In this document: in pieces, positions 49,834 to 57,948 of the stretch
Layout of the letters: the number at the start of each line of letters is the position of its first letter
How positions within the stretch are numbered: position 1 is the stretch's first letter
NCBI RefSeq assembly: GCF_029894425.1
Contig: NZ_JARXYJ010000001.1
Coordinates: forward strand, 1,984,001-2,048,000
Reading direction: 5' to 3'
Length of the DNA stretch: 64,000 nucleotides
DNA from: Streptomyces sp. SAI-127
GTDB taxonomy: Bacteria > Actinomycetota > Actinomycetes > Streptomycetales > Streptomycetaceae
Program-made: the position numbers and the translations under genes
The notes under the pieces: model-generated
Seen by the model: only the letters and a program-made list of their open reading frames with translations
Told to the model about the DNA's origin: nothing
Database searches by the model: none

Positions 49834-51181
49834 TCAGCTCCGGGCCAGGATGCCGTCGATCTTGCCGGAGGCGTCCTTCAGGAGCTGGTCGATGTCGGCG
49901 TCCTTCTTGGTGAGGACGGCGGAGACGGCTCCGTCGAGGACGGAGTAGATCTGCTGGGCGTTCGGCGGCTCGATCTTCATCCTCAGGGACTGGTTGCCGT
50001 CGAGGAAGGCCTGGTAGTTCTCCACCGGCACATTGGCGTTGGCCTTCTTGACCTGCTGGTCCTTGGCGTCGGCGGCGCCGGTGAACAGGCGCGGCTCGGG
50101 CAGGCCGACCGGGGCGTCGGCCTTCTTGGCGCGGGCGTAGTCGCCGAGGAAACCGGCGCCGGGCCTGAGGAACATGTGGTCCAGCCACTTCAGGCCCGCC
50201 CTGATCTGGTCGGGGCTCGCCTTCTTGTTGACCATGTAGCCGTCGCCGCCGATGAGCGTGCCCTTGCCGCCGGGCATCGGGGCGAGCGCGAGGTCCTGGT
50301 AGTCGCCGCCCTTCTCCTTGACCAGGATCGGGATGTTGTCCGGGGCGGAGAGGTACATGCCGAGCTTGCCCGAACCCATCATCTGCTGGACGTCGTTGAT
50401 GACGAGGAGCTGCTTGCTGCCCATCGAGTCGTCGGTCCAGCGCATGTCGTGCAGGTTCTGCAGGACGGCCCGGCCCTCGGGGGTTGTCGATGGTGGCCTT
50501 CCTGCCGTCCGCGCTCACGACGTCACCGCCCTGGGAGTAGAGCTCGGCGGTGAAGTGCCAACCGCCTTGGTTCTGGGCGCTGTAGTCGGCGTAGCCGACG
50601 GTGCCGTCGCCCAGTGCGGCGATCTTCTTGGCGTCGGTGCGCAACTCCTCCCAGGTGGCCGGAGGTTGCTCGGGGTCGAGGCCGGCCTTCGCGAAGAGCT
50701 TCTTGTTGTAGATCAGGCCCATCGAGTAGCCGGTGCGCGGGATGCCGTAGATCTTCCCGTCGACGGTGTAGATGTCGCGCAGCTGCTGCTGGAGGGTGCC
50801 GTAGCTCTTCAACTCCTTGACGTACGGGGTGAGATCGGCCGCCTGGTTGATGTCCACGACGTGCTTGGCGTCGGTGAAGTACGTGTAGAAGACGTCCTCC
50901 ATCTGCCCGCCGGCGAGCTTGGCGTCGAAGGTCTTGGGGTCCTGGCAGGGGAACGCGTCGTGCGCGACGACGTCGATGTCCGGGTTCTGCTTCTCGAAGG
51001 ACGCGATGTCCTGCTCGAAGAACCGGCGGTCTACCTTGGCGCTCTTGGGCGGCATGCAGTTGACCGTGATGCGGGTCTTGCCGCTCGCCGTGTCGTCGCC
51101 CGATCCACAGGCGGAGACGGCGAGGGCAAGGGAACAGACACTGAGCGCTGCGACGGTTCGGCGGTACCCGGTGCTTCTCAT
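49834..51181 (-). pseudogene. Sugar-binding lipoprotein interrupted by a one-base frameshift
   Basis: A family-1 solute-binding protein starting at the ATG at 51181 (lipobox AVSAC, then TRITVNCMPPKSAKVDRRFF). The frame runs well to RKATIDNP and is then lost; the rest continues in another frame as EGRAVLQNLHDMRWTDDS to the stop at 49834. Removing one base from the five-G run at 50479-50483 gives a continuous 448-residue protein of normal length. Either the gene is recently broken, in which case the importer would lack its binding protein, or it is a sequencing error in a homopolymer. It is the first gene of the alpha-glucan operon. Confidence 0.85.
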
Positions 51182-51232
51182 CGGTGGACCCCTCGTGGCA
51201 GGAGCGGTGGGCGCCGCACACTCAAGCACCGC

Positions 51233-51255
51233 CGACATCCGTCCGCAAGATGTCG
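51233..51255. promoter_or_regulatory. Inverted repeat upstream of the alpha-glucan operon
   Basis: CGACATC (51233-51239) and GATGTCG (51249-51255) form perfect 7-bp arms around a nine-base spacer, 52-74 bases before the binding-protein start. It is a candidate operator, though it differs from the LacI-type palindrome at 52323. Confidence 0.45.
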
Positions 51256-51302
51256 CGTAGAATCTGTAATTATTCGACAGAGCGATGGCAGAGCCGTGGA
51301 TC

Positions 51303-52298
51303 TCAGCCGCGAGGCGCTTGCGCGGTGGACCCCCGGACCACCAGCTCGGGTTCGAAGAGCAGTTCCTCGGGCGGTACGGCACTGCCGCCGACCTGCGCGT
51401 TCAGCAGCTCCACGGCGGCCCGGCCCATGGCCTCGATGGGCTGACGGACGGTGGTCAGCGGAGGTTCGGTGCAGTTCATCAGGGCGGAGTCGTCGTAGCC
51501 GACCACCGACACCTGGCCCGGCACGTCGAGCCCCTTGCGGCGGGCCGCCCGGATGACGCCGAGGGCGAGGGGATCGCTGGCGCAGATGAAGCCGGTGACC
51601 CCGCGGTCGATGAGCCGGGCGGCCGCCGCGTGCCCGCCCTCGATGGAGAACATGGCCCGCGCCACCCGTTCCTCCGGCAGCTCACCGAGCCCCTGCGCCG
51701 CGGCCAGCTTGCGTGCCGACGGCATGTGGTCCGCGGGCCCCAGGACCAGCCCGATCCGCTCGTGCCCCAGGGAGGAGAGGTGCCGCCAGGCCTGCTCGAC
51801 GGCCACCGCGTCGTCGCAGGACACACCCGGGAAGCCGAGGTCGTCGATGGACGCGTTGACCAGCACGACCGGGATGTTCCGGTCGGCGAGCCGCCGGTAG
51901 TGGTCGTGCGGCGCGTCCGCCTGGGCGTAGAGCCCGCCGGCGAAGACGACGCCGGAGACCTGGTGCTGCAGCAGGAGATCCACGTAATCGGCCTCGGACA
52001 CCCCGCCCTTGGTCTGGGTGCACAGCACCGGCGTCAGCCCGAGCTGGGCCAGCGCCCCGCCGATGACCTCGGCGAACGCCGGGAAGATCGGGTTCTGGAG
52101 CTCCGGCAGCACCAGCCCCACGAGCCGCGCGCGCTCACCGCGCAACTGCGTGGGCCGCTCGTACCCGAGCACGTCCAGCGCGGACAGCACCGCCTGCCGG
52201 GTGGCCTGGGAGACTCCCGGTTTGCCGTTGAGCACCCGGCTGACCGTGGCCTCGCTGACCCCGACCTTCTTCGCCACCTCGGCAAGTCGTCGCGTCAT
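51303..52298 (-). CDS. LacI family transcriptional regulator
   Basis: A 331-residue LacI protein: helix-turn-helix LAEVAKKVGVSEATVSRVLNG at the N-terminus, a hinge helix region, and a periplasmic-binding-like sugar-sensing domain (VGLVLPELQNPIFPAF, GFICASDPLALGVI, VSVVGYDDSALM). It lies just upstream of the alpha-glucan operon in the same direction and probably represses it until a maltose- or nigerose-type sugar is present. Confidence 0.92.
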   Translation of the reverse strand: MTRRLAEVAKKVGVSEATVSRVLNGKPGVSQATRQAVLSALDVLGYERPTQLRGERARLVGLVLPELQNPIFPAFAEVIGGALAQLGLTPVLCTQTKGGVSEADYVDLLLQHQVSGVVFAGGLYAQADAPHDHYRRLADRNIPVVLVNASIDDLGFPGVSCDDAVAVEQAWRHLSSLGHERIGLVLGPADHMPSARKLAAAQGLGELPEERVARAMFSIEGGHAAAARLIDRGVTGFICASDPLALGVIRAARRKGLDVPGQVSVVGYDDSALMNCTEPPLTTVRQPIEAMGRAAVELLNAQVGGSAVPPEELLFEPELVVRGSTAQAPRG

Positions 52299-52322
52299 GA
52301 ACGCAAGAATAGCGCAAGTTAT

Positions 52323-52335
52323 GCAAGCCGCTTGC
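52323..52335. promoter_or_regulatory. LacI-type operator upstream of the LacI gene
   Basis: GCAAGCCGCTTGC has perfect 6-bp arms around one central base, the usual CG-centred shape of LacI-family operators, 25 bases before the LacI start. A half-site-like GCGCAAG is nearer the gene at 52312. This suggests autoregulation. Confidence 0.6.
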
Positions 52336-52414
52336 GTAAACACGCTGAGCCAGATCCAGAGGGGGAGGGTCTCGATGGCCGGTCCCGCGGTGAAGCCCGA
52401 GTGAGCCGGGAGGG

Positions 52415-52448
52415 CGGCCCCGTGGAACACCCTTGCTCCACGGGGCCG
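52415..52448 (-). terminator. Hairpin terminator after the MmyB-like gene
   Basis: A perfect 12-bp stem (CGGCCCCGTGGA with TCCACGGGGCCG) and a ten-base loop lie 50 bases past the stop at 52499. Confidence 0.75.
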
Positions 52449-52498
52449 GACTCTTACTGACGAGGCGCCGTCGACGACCTGAACGCCGACGGTGCCCG

Positions 52499-53149
52499 TC
52501 AGGCCCGGGGGGTGGGGACCACCGTGAGATGTGTCGTCGCGCGACGCGGGCGGCGCCTGGTGGGAGCCGGGCGGAGCACCAGGGTCAGCCGGGTGTAGCC
52601 CAGGTCGCGCAGGGTGCGCGGCGTCTCGTCGACGACCCGGCAGTCCGTGGCGCCCCAGCGCGGGTCGGGGTGCACCAGCGGGCGTACGGAGCCGTCGTGC
52701 TCCACGGCCCGCTCGCCGACCGCGCGGATCCAGTGCGGCAGGCCGTGCCGGTAGGCGGCGTCCATGATCGGGTCCTGGGCGATGTCCCGGCGGATCGCCT
52801 GGATGCCGTGGTCGTGGCCGTGCCGCTCCACCGCGGCCGCGAAGTGCGCGAGCATCGGCAGACACCAGCGCGACTCGTGCTCGCCGAGGACGCTGCTCGC
52901 GTCGGGGTGGAAGAGGACGAACCGGAGGAAGTTGTCGTCCGGCATGGCCGTCGGATGCGGACCCACGGCACGGAAAAGTGACGCGAAAGCGGCGTTGGCG
53001 AGTACGACGTCCCAGCGGTGGTCGAGGACGACGGACGGGAAGGGGACGGCTTCCAGGAGCGTGGCGTAGTCCTGTAGATACGCCTGGGCTTCGAGCCCCT
53101 CGGGGACGGGCCGCAGTTCCGACCGCTGCCCACCTGCCTGATATGCCAT
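52499..53149 (-). CDS. MmyB-like ligand-binding-domain protein lacking a DNA-binding domain
   Basis: A 216-residue protein that matches the MmyB-like ligand-binding domain (YATLLEAVPFPSVVLDHRWDV, ANAAFASLF, NFLRFVLFHPDA), a PAS-related fold normally found after an XRE helix-turn-helix. Here the N-terminal helix-turn-helix is absent, and the Arg-rich C-terminus is not part of the family. A weak AGAGGGG precedes the ATG. It is divergent from an XRE regulator at 53374, so it could sense a ligand and act through another protein. Confidence 0.75.
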   Translation of the reverse strand: MAYQAGGQRSELRPVPEGLEAQAYLQDYATLLEAVPFPSVVLDHRWDVVLANAAFASLFRAVGPHPTAMPDDNFLRFVLFHPDASSVLGEHESRWCLPMLAHFAAAVERHGHDHGIQAIRRDIAQDPIMDAAYRHGLPHWIRAVGERAVEHDGSVRPLVHPDPRWGATDCRVVDETPRTLRDLGYTRLTLVLRPAPTRRRPRRATTHLTVVPTPRA

Positions 53150-53263
53150 CGGGAGGTCACCCCTCTTGCCTATGCGGCCTTCACGCGGCGCCTTGATCCT
53201 GCTTCCCCGGAACGAGTCGTGTCAACTATCGTGGCATTCCGTAGCGGTTGACGGCTGAAATTG

Positions 53264-53277
53264 GCCACAGTTGTGGC
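53264..53277. promoter_or_regulatory. Inverted repeat before the XRE regulator
   Basis: GCCACA and TGTGGC form perfect 6-bp arms around two bases, in the gap between the divergent MmyB-like and XRE genes. It may be the XRE protein's own operator. Confidence 0.4.
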
Positions 53278-53373
53278 GACACCTGGATGTGAGTTCGAAC
53301 AACGGGCTACTCTCCGGGAAGTTCACGGCGACCGCCTGTGAGTAGTCGGGTGAGAGACGTAGGAGATCTGTCG

Positions 53374-54030
53374 GTGTCGGATGGCTTCGAGAGCCCGGAC
53401 GACGCGGCAACGGTCGTACTGACGGCCGTCGTCGCCCGCGTCACCGCACTCTCCGACCGGCTCGGCGTGCCGCACGCGCAGGTCTTCGACACCGGTCGGC
53501 TGTCCGTCGCCTCGGGTGTCCCCGAGCCCGTGGTCAAGGCCCTGCTGAGCGGGCGCCCGGCGGGTGAACCGGACGTCCAGGCGCGGTTCCTGCAGCGGCT
53601 CGACCTGTTGCGCCGCACCCGGCTCAAGCCCAACGGGCGCAAGTACACCCAGCAGGAGATCGCCGACGGCGCGGGCATGTCCCGGCAGCAGGCGGGCGCC
53701 CTCATCAACGGCGACCGGCGACCCACCATGGAGCACTGCGACGCCATCCAGCGGTTCTTCCGGGTGCACGCCGGGTTCCTGACGGCCGAGGACCCCGAGG
53801 CGCTCGCGGGTGCGCTCCAGCACACCGAGCAGGAGCTCCTGCACAAGCTCGCCGACCGGGAGCGGGAGGCCGCCGCGGCCGCCCACGACCCGCTGGAGCG
53901 GCTGCTCCAGGACCACGGCGTCCGCGGGATCGCCTGGCGGGCCGCGCAGCTGCCCACCGACCAGCACCGTGACAAGGTCGCCGAGTGGCTGGACATGCTC
54001 TTGGAGAGCGTCAAGCGGCCCGAGTCCTGA
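53374..54030 (+). CDS. XRE-type helix-turn-helix regulator
   Basis: A 218-residue protein with a central helix-turn-helix (KYTQQEIADGAGMSRQQAGA, LINGDRRPTMEHCDAIQRFF) and a C-terminal helical part (ALQHTEQELLHKLADREREA). I chose the GTG at 53374 with GGAG upstream; GTGs at 53350 and 53338 are possible. It precedes an ImmA/IrrE-type peptidase by 14 bases, the usual regulator-protease arrangement, in which the peptidase may cut the regulator. Confidence 0.82.
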   Translation: MSDGFESPDDAATVVLTAVVARVTALSDRLGVPHAQVFDTGRLSVASGVPEPVVKALLSGRPAGEPDVQARFLQRLDLLRRTRLKPNGRKYTQQEIADGAGMSRQQAGALINGDRRPTMEHCDAIQRFFRVHAGFLTAEDPEALAGALQHTEQELLHKLADREREAAAAAHDPLERLLQDHGVRGIAWRAAQLPTDQHRDKVAEWLDMLLESVKRPES

Positions 54031-54044
54031 TCCGGGAGACAACT

Positions 54045-54593
54045 GTGGGCATCGGTAAGCACATGCGCCGCCTGAGCGGCGAGTTGGTGGCGGAGCTGGA
54101 ACTCGACGCCCCGGCACGGCCCGAGGACCTCTACGGCGCCCTGTGCGACGCGATGAGCAGACGCCGGGGCCGCCCGGTCCACTTCCGTACGGCGCCCTTC
54201 CCGCCCGGCACGGCCAGCGGGCTGTGGCTCGACATGGCCGACCAGGATCTCGTGGTGATCGAGGAACGCACCGCCCCCGACCACCAGTTGGTCATCCTCG
54301 GCCACGAGCTGTGGCACATGAACGCCGGCCACTGCTCCCACCACGTCGAGGGCGCGGCGGTCGCCGCCCGCCTCCTCAGCGACGACGCCGATCTCCAGGC
54401 CACGGTCCGCAAGGTGGCCGCCCGTAGCCGCTTCGAGCTCGACGACGAGCGGGAGGCGGAGAGCTTCGGCCTGCTGCTGGCCAGCAAGTGCCGGACGTGG
54501 CTGGCCGGTTCGTCCCTGCGGGGGCCGGTGCAGCGGGACCGTCTGGCGGGCCGGATCGAGGCCTCGCTGGGGTATCTGGGGCCACAGGGCTGA
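54045..54593 (+). CDS. ImmA/IrrE-type metallopeptidase domain protein
   Basis: A 182-residue protein with the zinc motif H87-E-L-W-H91 followed by MNAGH and a downstream DDEREAESFGLLLA helix carrying the third ligand. The GTG at 54045 has GGGAG seven bases before it. Such peptidases cleave or inactivate their partner XRE regulator under stress or phage challenge, and streptomycetes have many such pairs. It forms an operon with the XRE gene. Confidence 0.82.
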   Translation: MGIGKHMRRLSGELVAELELDAPARPEDLYGALCDAMSRRRGRPVHFRTAPFPPGTASGLWLDMADQDLVVIEERTAPDHQLVILGHELWHMNAGHCSHHVEGAAVAARLLSDDADLQATVRKVAARSRFELDDEREAESFGLLLASKCRTWLAGSSLRGPVQRDRLAGRIEASLGYLGPQG

Positions 54594-54610
54594 CCTGCCC
54601 CGACGTCACG

Positions 54611-55633
54611 TCACGTCGCGCTGCGTTCGCTCGCCTCTCTCAGGTCACGCTCCACGCCACGTGTCCGCGAGGTGCCGGGGCCGCCCTCCCGGAGCAGCTG
54701 CCTCCAGTGGTCACGGCTCCAGTCCGCCGGAGCCGTGGTCGCCGTGAACTCCTCGACCAGCGAGACGAACCGCGTGGGATCGCTGTGGAACGGGAAGTGA
54801 CCGGCGCCCTCGAAGATCTCCAGGCGGCTGCCCGGCATCGCCTCGTGCGCCCCGAAGGCGTGCCGGACGGGTACCACGCTGTCCCGGTCGCCCCACAGGA
54901 GCATGGTCGGCATGCCCTCGGTGAGGTAGCAGCGGTCGAGCATGGTGACGACCTGGCCCCGCCAGTCGACGACCGCGCGCAGGGTGCGGATGAAGGCGTT
55001 GCGGGAGGTCTCGTCCGGGAGCGCGTCGACGAGGTTGAGCAGATCCGGGGCGTCCTGGCCGAGGTCGGTGTCCAGGAGCTTCATCAGGCGGACGGCGAGA
55101 CCGACTTGGAGGCGCATGCCGGGCAGCCGCAGCGAGGACAGCACGAGGTGGGCGCCGGGCAGGGAGACCAGCCGCAGCACGGGGTTGACCTCGCGGCCCA
55201 CACCGCCGGCGCTGACCAGGATGAGCCGCTCGGTGCGCTCGGGGAACTGGTAGGCGAACTGCATGGCCACTCCCCCGCCCAGGGAGTGCCCGACCAGGGT
55301 GGCCGACTCGATGCCCAGGGTGGTGAGCAGATCACGGACGCCGTTGGCGTACGCGGCCACCGAGTAGTCGGCCCGCGGCTTGTCGGAGTCGCCGTGACCG
55401 AGCAGGTCGGGGGCGATCACGGTGTGGGTGCGGGCGAGGTCGGGAATCAGCTCGGCCCAGGTCGCCGAGGAGTCGCCGATGCCGTGGATGAGGACGAGCG
55501 GCGGGCCCTCGCCCGCCATGCGGAAGGCACGGCGGTAACCGTGCACCACGCGGTACCGCAACTCCAGTTCTGCGTCGCCCACCGAGCGCAGCCGGACGGC
55601 GCGCACCGGGCGCCGGCGCGGGTCGTCGACCAT
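54611..55633 (-). CDS. Alpha/beta hydrolase
   Basis: A 340-residue alpha/beta hydrolase: oxyanion VLIHGIGDSS, nucleophile Ser117 in GHSLGG, Asp in LLWGDRDSVVP and His in EGAGHFPFHSD. The ~35-residue N-terminal extension and ~35-residue Arg-rich tail flank a standard core. No signal peptide, so it is cytoplasmic. It faces the peptidase gene tail to tail. Substrate unknown. Confidence 0.88.
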   Translation of the reverse strand: MVDDPRRRPVRAVRLRSVGDAELELRYRVVHGYRRAFRMAGEGPPLVLIHGIGDSSATWAELIPDLARTHTVIAPDLLGHGDSDKPRADYSVAAYANGVRDLLTTLGIESATLVGHSLGGGVAMQFAYQFPERTERLILVSAGGVGREVNPVLRLVSLPGAHLVLSSLRLPGMRLQVGLAVRLMKLLDTDLGQDAPDLLNLVDALPDETSRNAFIRTLRAVVDWRGQVVTMLDRCYLTEGMPTMLLWGDRDSVVPVRHAFGAHEAMPGSRLEIFEGAGHFPFHSDPTRFVSLVEEFTATTAPADWSRDHWRQLLREGGPGTSRTRGVERDLREASERSAT

Positions 55634-55876
55634 GTGCTCGCCTCCCGTTCTCCTGGCCGCGGATCAAGACGGCCGAAAGCCCTTCCTCCCAGCGTAGGAC
55701 TGCTTTCCCCCCAGTGATTTCGGTGAGGTTTCGCCTCCGCTAAGCGGGCGAACGAACGGGCGCGGAAGCCAGATTGTCAGTGGTGGACGGCAAGCTGGAG
55801 ATGCACGCCCGTACGGGCTGCGACCGACGCGCCCCGTCCGGGGGTGCGACCGACGCCGACTTGGGGAGAGCCGCCG

Positions 55877-56116
55877 ATGCCCACCGCCGTACTGACCGAC
55901 CGTGAGCGCACCGCCGTCCAGGCCTATCTGCGGCTGCTGCACACGGTCCGAGCCGCCTTCGACACCGCGGCCGGCCCGCCCGACACCGCCCGACCACCGG
56001 TCGTCCCGCCGGCGGTCCTCGCCGAGGCCGAACAGGCGCTGGCAGACGCGGGCCTCGCGGGCAACGAGGAGGCGTTCTTCCGGCTGCTGCAGAGCTGGTG
56101 TCCGCCGGAGCCGTAG
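55877..56116 (+). CDS. Small hypothetical protein
   Basis: A 79-residue acidic, mainly helical protein (AYLRLLHTVRAAFDTA, VLAEAEQALADAGLAGNEEAFFRLLQSW) that starts at an ATG with GGGGAGAG six bases upstream. It has no membrane segment or cysteine motif and I do not recognise a family. It is alone on this strand between the hydrolase and the phosphopantetheinyl transferase. Confidence 0.6.
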   Translation: MPTAVLTDRERTAVQAYLRLLHTVRAAFDTAAGPPDTARPPVVPPAVLAEAEQALADAGLAGNEEAFFRLLQSWCPPEP

Positions 56117-56145
56117 AGACGAGACGTACGACCCGCGCCGTGCGC

Positions 56146-56826
56146 TCAGGCGTGCGGCACGGTCACCGATGTCGCGACCAGGCCGCCCCGGACCGTCCAG
56201 CGGCCCTCGAAGACGCCCCGGCGCTCGCCGCCCACCAGCGGGCCGGGGACGAGGAGTTCGGCGCGCAGAGTGCCGCCTGAGGGCTTTGCGGGGTCGACGA
56301 GGATCTCTATGTCGGCCTCGGTGAAGTCCAGCCACTTGCCGGTGAGCGGGAACCACGCCTTGTAGACGGACTCCTTGGCGCTGAACAGCAGCCGGTCCCA
56401 GTGGACCGCGGGGTACGTCCCGGCGAGTTCCCGCAGCCTGACCCGCTCGCCGGGCAGGGAGACACTCTCCAGCACGCCCTCCGGGAGCGGCCCGTGGGGT
56501 TCGGCGTCGATGCCGAGGGAGGCCAGGTCGGCAGCTCGGACCAGGGCGGCGGCGCAGTAGCCGTCGCAGTGGGTCATGCTGCCGGTGAGGCCGGCCGGCC
56601 ACCGCGGGGCGCCGCGCTCCCCGGGCAGAACCGGCTGCGGCGGCACCCCGAGCTTCTCCATGGCCCGGCGGGCGCAGGCCCGCACGACGGTGAACTCACG
56701 GCGGCGTTTGGGGACCGCGAGGGCGACCAGCGCGGCTTCCTCCGGGTACAGCGTGGTGTTCTCCGGCTCGTCGTGACCGTGGACCTCGACGGCCACCACC
56801 GAGTCCGGCAGGAGTTCCTCGATCAC
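56146..56826 (-). CDS. 4'-phosphopantetheinyl transferase
   Basis: A 226-residue Sfp/EntD-type transferase that loads phosphopantetheine onto acyl or peptidyl carrier proteins. Mg-binding and catalytic residues: D107 and E109 in LGIDAEP, and K151-E152-x3-K156 in FSAKESVYKAW; MTHCDGYC is the CoA-side motif. The GTG at 56826 overlaps the phosphoesterase stop (GTGA). No polyketide or peptide synthase is in the window, so it may serve clusters elsewhere. Confidence 0.92.
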   Translation of the reverse strand: MIEELLPDSVVAVEVHGHDEPENTTLYPEEAALVALAVPKRRREFTVVRACARRAMEKLGVPPQPVLPGERGAPRWPAGLTGSMTHCDGYCAAALVRAADLASLGIDAEPHGPLPEGVLESVSLPGERVRLRELAGTYPAVHWDRLLFSAKESVYKAWFPLTGKWLDFTEADIEILVDPAKPSGGTLRAELLVPGPLVGGERRGVFEGRWTVRGGLVATSVTVPHA

Positions 56827-57683
56827 CGTGCGCCGACCTCCCCGGGCACGATCCGGCGCAGCCGTCCGGGCGGCTCCGGCCGCTTGCGCCACTCCCGCGG
56901 ATAGCCCACCGACACCTCCTCGAAGCGGACGCCCTCGTGCCAGGTGGTCCGCGGGATGTGCAGATGGCCGTAGACCATGGTCTCGACGCGGAACCTGCGG
57001 TGCCAGTCGGCGGTCAGCGTGGTGCCGCACCACATCGCGAACTCGGGGTACCACAGGACGTCCGTCGGGTGCCGGTCCAGCGGGTAGTGGTTGATCAGGA
57101 CCGTGGGCAGGTCGTCGGGGAGCGCGGCGAGTCTGCGCTCGGTCCCGGCGACCCGGGCCCGGCACCAGGCCTCGCGGGTCGGGTGGGGATCGGGGTGCAG
57201 CAGGAACTCGTCGTTGCAGACGACGCCGGTGCCGTGCGCGTACTCCAGGCCCTGCTCCTTGGTGGTGCAGCCGGCCGGCAGGAAGGAGTAGTCGTACAGC
57301 AGGAACAGCGGGGCCACGGCGACGGGACCGCCGGGGCCGTCCCAGACGGGATAGGGGTCCTCGGGGGTGAGGACGCCGAGGTCACGGCACATCTGGACGA
57401 GGTGCTCGTAGCGGGCGACCCCGCGCAGGGTGACGGTGTCCTTGGGATGGGTCCACAGTTCGTGGTTGCCGGGGGCCCAGACGACCTGGCGGAAGCGGCC
57501 GGCGAGGGTCTCGAGGGCCCAGCGGACGTCGGCGACGGTCTCGGCGACGTCACCGGCCACCAGGAGCCAGTCGTCGTCGGTGCCGGGGCGCATCCGCTCG
57601 ACGAGGGCGCGGTTCTCGGGATAGCCGATGTGAAGGTCACTTACGGCCAGCAGCTGGGCCGCACCACCGGCCGTAGACGTCAC
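56823..57683 (-). CDS. Metallophosphoesterase coupled to the phosphopantetheinyl transferase
   Basis: A 286-residue calcineurin-like phosphoesterase. All metal motifs are visible: SDLHIG, AGDVAE, PGNHELW, LINHYPLD and YGHLHIP. The GTG at 57683 has GGAGGGGGC upstream. It overlaps the transferase by four bases. This pairing suggests a role in phosphopantetheine or CoA turnover, perhaps removing the arm from carrier proteins, but that is only inference. Confidence 0.88.
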   Translation of the reverse strand: MTSTAGGAAQLLAVSDLHIGYPENRALVERMRPGTDDDWLLVAGDVAETVADVRWALETLAGRFRQVVWAPGNHELWTHPKDTVTLRGVARYEHLVQMCRDLGVLTPEDPYPVWDGPGGPVAVAPLFLLYDYSFLPAGCTTKEQGLEYAHGTGVVCNDEFLLHPDPHPTREAWCRARVAGTERRLAALPDDLPTVLINHYPLDRHPTDVLWYPEFAMWCGTTLTADWHRRFRVETMVYGHLHIPRTTWHEGVRFEEVSVGYPREWRKRPEPPGRLRRIVPGEVGAR

Positions 57684-57948
57684 CTCTCGCCCCCTCCGTG
57701 CACCCGGGTGGGACCACGAGAACACATTTGTTTTCCTGGTACAAGAGTGGCCCGGGGCGGCGGGGCTTCATGATCGGGAATTCCGTAACACGGGTGTTGC
57801 ACGCGTGCCCCCTGGAAAGCCGTATGATCGCCCCACCACCACCGCATTGAAACTTCCCCTTCGCAAGGGGCTGTTTGGTGACCCTCCAACCACCCTGCCC
57901 GGGCACGGGCCTGCTTCGCCCTGCCCGCAAACCCGAAAGGCGGCCTGC

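Noticed and set aside
57856..57870. CCCCTT/AAGGGG hairpin in the ATP-grasp leader as a riboswitch or attenuator
   Set aside because: The stem is six base pairs with a three-base loop and no known riboswitch sequence is nearby.
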